49,710 bases of DNA from Alloascoidea africana (taxonomy: Eukaryota > Ascomycota > Alloascoideomycetes > Alloascoideales > Alloascoideaceae). This document shows, piece after piece, positions 42,796-49,710 of the stretch (position 1 is its first letter; each line of letters begins with the position of its first letter). The notes beneath the pieces are model-generated. The model had not been told where the DNA came from, searched no databases, and saw only the letters and a list, made by a program, of their open reading frames with translations. A program made the position numbers and the translations under genes. The DNA is taken from positions 1-49,710 of the forward strand of contig JAKTTT010000098.1 in the NCBI GenBank assembly GCA_030581615.1, given 5' to 3'.

Positions 42796-45700
42796 TTACT
42801 CAGGCACCATAAGAATGTATTGTTCCATAGCTTCTCTGAAACGGTTTTTGTATTGCCTTGGAGTCACCACAGTAGGTTCAATACCGCTTCCTCCACCAAC
42901 AAGTCCCTTTTCCTTTACCCAACTTTCTAGCTTCTTGTCCCATGTGAATGTACGAACACAGTCTAAAAAACAGTTAGTTGCAATGCTATGAAGAAAAACA
43001 AAAGACACATACCGATTATGCCAACGTAAAGCTTTTGCGTCTCGGATTGTATTCCAATAACAAGAGAGTAATCCATCACATTCATTTTGGCCAAGAATAG
43101 CGTGTCATTCCAAAGTGATATCCTTAGCAGCTTCTTGTCATTCTCTCGGATAAAAAGAGGCGACTCGTAGATATATTCAACCATGTTTTCATCGAGCAAC
43201 ACTTCATTAGCCTCCCCTGTTTGCTCCACATGCCTATTTCTCATAGATCCTTTAAGGTCAAAGATCCGCGTTGGAGGTGCGCATTCATAAAAGAGGTTTT
43301 CCATAACCACAACATCCATCTTGAAAAACTTGTTTGTAGACCGGTTCTTAATATGAATCTGATAAAACCCCAATAGTTTTGCAATAACAGTTGGTAAGTC
43401 GTGGAAGAAAGCCTGCGCCATGTACTTGAAATATGAGGGGGCAAACTTGACAAATGCATCTAGCTCAACGTGAGAGAGCTGTTTTACCACCAAACGGTTG
43501 TCCAACGTTTTCAAAAATGCAGAACCCGATTTCCCACCGCTTGAATCCCATTTCACACATCGCGACAGGCTCTGGACAAAGTTATCGCCACAACCGCATT
43601 GCTGTCTAAATGCATGAAACTGTTCGGCGTAAAAAATCTTGCAAGAAAGAACTGCGGATTCTTCCTGGAACTCTAGCGTAAGGAAGATGTGTTAGAATTT
43701 GGTAATCAAACATGACAATAAAGATGGAACATACGGTAACGTAGGTGAGTACCTGTCTCCTTCAACATCATTCTTTCCAATTCCGAGGTTTTAACACCAT
43801 CATCACCAATTATTGGGTCTCCTTTCATACTGCCCGCCATAAGCTCTAATTTCTCTTTGTAATCCATTGAGGAAAGGCAGAAGGCAATCAGAGAGCTTGG
43901 CTCGTCCTCCCGAACGATAACATCAGAATCAACAAAGATGTGTTCCGAGGGTGATCTGATAGATTTATGTTAGAAAATTTTCATCAAAGGATAAGGAAAT
44001 GTTAAGCACTTACAATGGATATGCCAATGGAGCCCATCCCGTAGCCGATCGGTCAGCCCAAAAATTCGCCAGGGTCTTCATGAGGGAAATCTTTTCAGTT
44101 TGTGGTAGCTCATCAGAATCAGTCATTTTTTCTTTCGTATCCATCAAACTTTCGGTTCTGATAATTTCCAACTCTTCATTATGGTCGGTGGTTACTGGAG
44201 GAGAAGGTTCCAACGAACTTGGTTTATCAATATCACGATGGCCATCTGTTCTAGGAACCACTTCATGAACATCCGTATCTGTAGTTGCAGAATCAACAGG
44301 AATAGACTCAGATGCAGTTGTTAAACTATTTCCAGCAGATCCATCACTTCCAGTGGCAGCTTTGCCATCTGCGCGGGGGCCTGATTGCTGAGTTCCAGGT
44401 CCAGGCCCGTGGTAGTCATCATCTTCAACTTTGATGATGGATTCTTCAACAGCTTCCGCAACTTTGGTTTCAATAGTTTCTTTTCTTCTCTTTAGAACCT
44501 TTGAGCCGTCTTTAGCAACCGGCTCATCCAGATCTGAGAGCTCTTCCTCAACTGCATCCTGCACATTATCGTAAACTTCGACAATTGGCCTTGATATCGT
44601 TACTGGAATAGCTCTAAATCTTTTGGCACTCAGTTTCCTGCGCTCTCTTGCTCTTGCCAATTCAAACTCCATGGAAATTTGGTCAAAATGCATTTGATCA
44701 AAGTAAGATGCAAGTTTGGATACTTTGCCGCCAGATACAGAGTGGGAACTCCCCTGCCGTAATTGCATTTCTAGCTGTTTTGTACTTGGGGCATATCTTT
44801 GTCTGGCTTGAGAGAGCTGCTGTTGAAATTTAGCTGTTGTGGTCCTTGTCGGAATAGAGGATTTCTTGTTGCTTGCTTCTTCAAATATGCCATTGTTGAA
44901 GGAACCAAGTGAGGAACTTGGTTTATGATGATTCCATTCTGGCTGTTGTTTAAGAACCGGTATTCCGCTTTTCTTGGCGCCACCGGCAGGTGTAGTTGGT
45001 GCCCCTGATTGCGAGGCTAAGGAAAGCTTTTTCGGATACGAACCAGCACCATTTGCTTTATCAATTTGATTGCTTATAGATGTGCTAGGAGATACACTTG
45101 TACTCTGGCTTTCACCATCTGCTACTTGCCCAGTAGCCGGTCTGAAATCTTTTGATCCCTCCGGAGTGCCTCCACTTGAAGGACTTGGGTTGTTTATAAG
45201 AGGAGAACTACCTCTGGCCTGAACCGCCCTAGGTTTGTGAGTAAAGTAGTCTTTCTTGTCGTCAAAGATTGGAGTTGAGACACTGCCTTTCTCTGGCCTT
45301 ATTTCATCGTTTGGTGTTTGCTTTGCTTGCTGACTATCCACTAGATTCTGCTCTTCAGCTTTCAACTCCTTCTTTAGAGGTTCTGAATTTTTTCCTTGTA
45401 TATCGTTCTCATTTGAAACAAACGTTTCTTGTTTTTCATTTATTGTAGTCTCTTCTTTTAACTTTGTTTTCTCTTTTTCTTTAATCTTTTCTTTCTCATT
45501 CTCCTTGTCCTTTCTTTCCTTCCCCTTTTCCAACTTTGGCACATCTTTATCCAAAAAGAATTTCCTGAGTTGGGATGCTGTGATTCTCGTGATATCCTTT
45601 TCAGAGGGGAAGAAATCGTTTTCAAACTCTTTAAACTCTTCGTCCCAGGATACACCGATATCTTGAATAGTGCGGATGATAGCGTTTAAAGGCAAGTGTT

Positions 45701-48700
45701 TCGTGCCTCCCGTGCTCTTGTAAATATACATTAAATCATTCATTGTCGAGTCGTACTGCTCTTTTGCCCTTTGCTTTAAAAAGTCAATACGCTCTTTGCA
45801 TTCATCCACCTTGTCTATTGCGATACCATCGACTTTCACCCTATCCAATCTAGCCATGACTGAATCGAAAAAGTTTGTTGCTCGTTCACTTATCGAGTTG
45901 TAAGCGTCTACTTTGAGTTGGATATCAAGGTCCGGCTTCCAAACCAGCTGGCTTTTGGGAACAACGAGCTCCAAAACATCCACGCTGGAATACTCAAACC
46001 TAACAGCTAAATCATAGAGCCCAAAGTACCTGATGTGATCCTTGCAAAGATCATGGCCACAGATGCCTGCGCGTAAGTGGTTATCAGAGCTCCAAAAGGA
46101 AAGTTCCAGGTATTTGCCAAAAGAGTAATTCCAAGTGTTTTCGGACATTGGCAAGATTGGAATTGTGGTTTTGCATTTTTTGCAAAGACTCCACATGAGA
46201 ATAGAGCTCTGTAGACCTGGGATGGGACATTTGAAGTTCTCCACAATGACATCTACTTTTGCTTGACCAAGCACATAACTCCGGTAATGCTCAAGTAGAG
46301 TTCCGGAACAATCGGCACATTCACTGTGACATGACTGACACAACTGTTCAATGTACTGGCCCAGAGTCATGTCACCATCGCTATAGAAACTGATATCAAG
46401 CGATTTTGGACCCACACAAGGAGTAGCGTTTGTAGAAGAAACCATCGAGTACAAAAACACAACGTTTTGGTGGCCATCGAGTTCAAAAAGGAACGGCGAA
46501 TTCCTGTAATAAAGCTCCCATTGACGAGTTTGAAACTGATAATCGCTTCTCAAAGTGTCGTATTCATGTTGATTTAAAGTTCGAATGATTTTCAGTGCAT
46601 CCTCTTTAGGGTTTGGGAGCTTGTCAAAATTGATTTCGATATTGGTTTTTTCAAAACATTCCTTCACCTCTTCGACATTATATGAGCTTGAATTTTCGAA
46701 GGCCTTTATTCTCTTTTCTACTTTGAAGAGCTCTTCTTCTACTGTTCTGCACCTATTTAGAAGATAGGGTTCTGGGAAGTGAACATTTGGCGAAGTAGAA
46801 AGAATTTTTTCCTTGTACAGCAATATCAAATCAGTAAAGTAACGCTCATCGGAGTCAACAATGCTACTGTTATCATCATCATTAATATCCGGTTTCACTT
46901 TAACCAGTTCACGACTATCATTCTCGTCATTGTCCAACTTTTCATCATTTTTACCAATTTCGGATGGTTCTGGGTTACCAATTTTGTTTTTTCTTTCTTC
47001 ATTGTCATGAGCTACATGAGTGAGAACAAATTCGTCTCTCAACAGTGAAGTTTCAAATTTTAGACTTAGGAATGCGTAGACCATAAACGCCGTAATATGC
47101 TTTACTATGGCAAGTTCTTCGTGGCTTGCACCTCTTAGTAAAATCGTGCATCCTAGTTCTTTTGGACAGCCTGTGAAAAAAAGGTATGTTTTCGGGGGTC
47201 GTTTATTGTAAACAAACGTTTTCGCTTCAAACAGTTCGCATGTGCCCAACTTTGGAGAGTTTACAAATTTGTCAACAGACGTGAAAACATCAGCTTCCGT
47301 AAGCCTTGCCAATTTCTCAATCACTGTTTCTTTAACGTTGTAAACCACAGCAATTCCAGATTGTGCAAGGAGATCAAGGGCAATACCGCTTACACCTTGG
47401 CTGACGACAACTATAGACGGCCGCAAAGCGGAAATTCGCCCAACGAGCTTTCTTAGAAATTCATTTTCTTGTTGCAAAACAGACTCCAGACTCATAAAGT
47501 GCTGCTCTGCACGGTTATATTCAATAGGAAACGTTATCAGGGCAATCTTGGGATTATAAATATGTCTTGCCATCATCTTGAGAGCCAAGCATTTGGAGAA
47601 GACAAAACCTTGAACATAAGCAGTTTCACGAGGAGTTGCACCTGGGATCCGTTTCAGTTTAATATAGTTTCTAAAATTGATACTGTCGCCACCACGAATG
47701 TTTGGTTCTATATTGTCAGTGCAGATGGTGAGAGCCTTCATTATGGCATTTTGCCAGCTCTTCACTTCTGTAACTCCGTTGTCCGTTAACATTTGTTTCA
47801 AAAGTACTTGTATATGGTTTCTGCTTGCGGAATTTAGTTCAACGGATTGTGAATTCAGTTTTATTGAGGACGATTTGAAACTTTTACTGGTAGGTACCAA
47901 AGCACCATTGTTGATGTTGTTTGGAGCAGAAACTGAGGAATCTCGGGGTGCAGGTGATAATGCTGCATTTTCAGCATGTCTCATGCTAGATTTTGATCTG
48001 GATGAAAACATGCGAATGGCAGTGGATAATGGCGAACCACCGCTACCACCGGCGGTGCCGCCAGATCCAGGAACCTGTACAGGACCAGAGGTCGCGGGTG
48101 TTGTAGCGAAAGAAGTCTGGCCCGGTGGAGCTGAGGCACTCGGAGTTGCAGGAATCGAAGAAGATGGTCTGAAGCTGTTTGTTCCTTGAGGTTGCTGTGA
48201 GTGGTTATTTGGTCCTACTCTAGGCCGAGGTCTAAGTCTTCGATTTGGCCGCTGTTTATCAAACGAACCTGTTGTGCCACTTCTTGGGCGCCCTATGATC
48301 CCACTACCACCACTGGGCATACCGGATCTGCTTTCGATATCGGTATTGTCGTGAATTGATGTGTACAAACTCATACTGGCCTCATCTTCGGAATCAGATA
48401 TATCAGAGTCGTACACAAGGTCTCCAGCATCTCTATCGGGGCTGAATCCGTTTGCACTGCTGTTGTTCCAACCATGGAGGCGCTGTGCAAGCAGCTCTGA
48501 ACTAGCATTATTATGTAGATGAAGAGGATTTGGACGGCCGTAGAGGTTGTGACTAGACCTAACACTGGAGGAGTCGTTTTCAAACAGTTGTTGTTTATCC
48601 ATAAAGCTTTTTCTAGGTCGATGTATCATCATCATGGACTGTGATTTGGGTAGTGACTGTTTCATACTGCTGCTCATGCCATGGACCGAGGAGGTACTTT

Positions 48701-49375
48701 TGCTAACTGGAATCTCCACAGCCTCTCCTGTCCGAGTGGCGGGGATAGTCATGGGAGGAGCAGGCACAGGGTCGTAGTCGATAGAGATATTGTAAGGACT
48801 CGAATGGGACTGGTTGTAACTCTGATCAAAGTTGTGCTTTTGGTCTTTGTCCTGGTCCTGATCTGCACGGGCTTGGAGTTGGTGATGATGGTGATAGGAA
48901 TGATGAGGATGGTGATGATGGTGATGGTACGGGTATTGTTTCCTCCCGAGACCATCCTCTTCATCGGAGGAAGACCCGCTAGCCTCCAGATCCTCATACT
49001 TGTTTGCCATTTTCAAGCACGGGAAGCATATTCGCATCTTGCCGTTGTAGTTGAATCGGTCTCCAGGAATCAGTGTTGTACAGGAGCTACAGAAGATCTG
49101 GCCACAGATCCGGCAGTGGTGTTTCCGTCTCCATGCTTAGGGGTCAAGTTAGCAAAACTGTGTTCTTTTTTTGTCAATTTATTGTTGGCGTATAACTTAC
49201 TGGTAAACGGCTTTTCGCAGGAGAAGCATTCTGTTGCACTCTCATCTTTCATCCAATATTCTCTGCCAATTCCCCCTGTACGCAAGGGGTTTGACTGCCT
49301 ACTGAGGCCGGTGATGAAAAAGTTTCGGTTCGAGTAGTCTCCATTGTCGGAGTCTTCTACTGAGGACATGTGCAC
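42796..49375 (-). CDS. FAB1: PtdIns3P 5-kinase Fab1 (PIKfyve), five exons
   Basis: Exons are 49375..49201, 49135..44014, 43955..43735, 43672..43013 and 42962..42796, encoding 2114 residues (yeast 2278). Fab1 makes PtdIns(3,5)P2 on endosomes and the vacuole. The FYVE finger (about 41-105) is split by intron 1: [14 protein letters not shown], then [11 protein letters not shown] and RICFPC. A His-rich run follows at about 129-146. The CCT-like domain spans about 496-760, the Cys-rich Fab1 domain about 1040-1210 ([13 protein letters not shown]) and the lipid kinase about 1800-2114 with [29 protein letters not shown] and [19 protein letters not shown]. Introns are 65, 58, 62 and 50 nt. The GTATGT donor of intron 3 was chosen over an upstream GT because it yields GTHLRYQF. 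A long disordered Lys/Glu-rich region lies between the Cys-rich and kinase domains. Confidence 0.96.
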
Positions 49376-49509
49376 AAAACTTGGACACCCCCAGAAGCTC
49401 TGGTTATCGCAGGCCCGGATGAAGTGAAGTAAGAGTTGTTAGGGCTCCCAATACCCGGTATTGTTCCTCAAACATCCATACTCCACAGTAAATTCGCTCT
49501 TCAAAACAA
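49376..49509 (-). promoter_or_regulatory. Short FAB1 upstream region
   Basis: Only 134 bp separate the FAB1 start from the stop of the upstream zinc-knuckle ORF on the same strand. No TATA or known site was recognised. Confidence 0.35.
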
Positions 49510-49710
49510 CTAAGCTATCTCAGTTAATACAGTAGTGACCCACTGTATATGTACTAAATCCCACGGAATTCTAATTACATATAAAGGACTAAGGCAATCA
49601 GAATATCTTAGAGGGCATGCCCTTGATGTTCTTGTATGACCAACTTTGTGGCATTTAGTACAGCAAGGGGCTCGACGAGGACCAGCAAATTGGGCTTCCA
49701 CAACTTCAAA
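49510..49710 (-). CDS. C-terminal end of a CCHC zinc-knuckle protein, transposase-like, partial (runs off right edge)
   Basis: The frame is open from the window edge to a stop at 49510-49512, giving about 66 residues with no start visible. It contains a zinc knuckle of the form C-X2-C-X4-H-X6-C (CTKCHKVGHTRTSRACP) preceded by a basic GPRRAP. A knuckle with this X6 spacing occurs in TAF1 and, with a basic lead-in, at the ends of Mutator-like transposases. The position near the protein end and beside the FAB1 promoter favours a transposase end, but only a fragment is visible. It could equally be a decayed copy or another nucleic-acid-binding protein. Confidence 0.45.
   Translation of the reverse strand, partial: FEVVEAQFAGPRRAPCCTKCHKVGHTRTSRACPLRYSDCLSPLYVIRIPWDLVHIQWVTTVLTEIA

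Noticed and set aside
43741-43760. Upstream GTACTC donor for FAB1 intron 3
   Set aside because: It keeps the frame but deletes GTHLRY, which is conserved before QF in Fab1 kinases; the GTATGT donor at 43734 has the better consensus.

Overview
This window is nuclear DNA from a budding yeast (Saccharomycotina). The evidence is yeast-type orthologues (FAB1, NUP60, ADD66, RPA12, CCT5, ARP3, TAF5, SRP72, RPS9, LIA1, KCH1-type, APE3, DCW1/DFG5), short introns with TACTAAC-like branch points, a Ty1/copia relic and a GTC tRNA-Asp. CUG reads as leucine at invariant positions (CCT5 GPRGLDK, ARP3 GTGLTKLGF), so the code is standard and not that of the CTG-Ser or CTG-Ala clades. I place 22 introns in 11 genes, far more than in Saccharomyces. 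This suggests an early-diverging lineage (Dipodascales/Trichomonascaceae or Yarrowia-like), but I cannot name a species.

Layout. 1-1187 (-): 5' part of a secreted, repeat-rich cell-surface protein running off the left edge. 1188-7621: 6.4 kb gene-free stretch with traces of a decayed copia element. 7622-32310: compact block of conserved housekeeping genes: KCH-type K+ transporter (-), ARP3, LIA1, RPA12 (-), CCT5, ADD66 (-), a G-patch protein, SRP72, mitoribosomal mS29/DAP3, RPS9, TAF5, an MDR reductase, a long disordered protein with a possible Shg1-like N-terminus, and APE3. 32311-36045: second gene-poor stretch with a degenerate copia RT/RNase H and tRNA-Asp. 36046-42595: DCW1/DFG5 GH76, NUP60, a PSI1/CST26-type acyltransferase and an unrecognised two-exon gene. 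42796-49375 (-): FAB1/PIKfyve in five exons. 49510-49710 (-): end of a zinc-knuckle ORF, probably transposase-like, running off the right edge.

The genes do not form a pathway. They are housekeeping functions: actin nucleation, eIF5A hypusination, Pol I, the CCT and proteasome-assembly chaperones, SRP, cytosolic and mitochondrial ribosomes, TFIID/SAGA, the vacuole and endosome, cell wall, and nuclear pore. The most striking observations are gene-architectural: a 4-nt microexon that completes the invariant actin DNGTG motif in ARP3; two consecutive microexons (18 and 25 nt) in CCT5; a TTAGGG/CCCTAA palindrome in the RPS9 promoter together with a 10-bp hairpin in its long intron; AAG 3' splice sites in three introns; and a cell-surface gene whose intron separates the folded head from exact 192-bp tandem repeats. 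All splice models were built by eye from frame, splice signals and remembered family alignments; none was tested against RNA.
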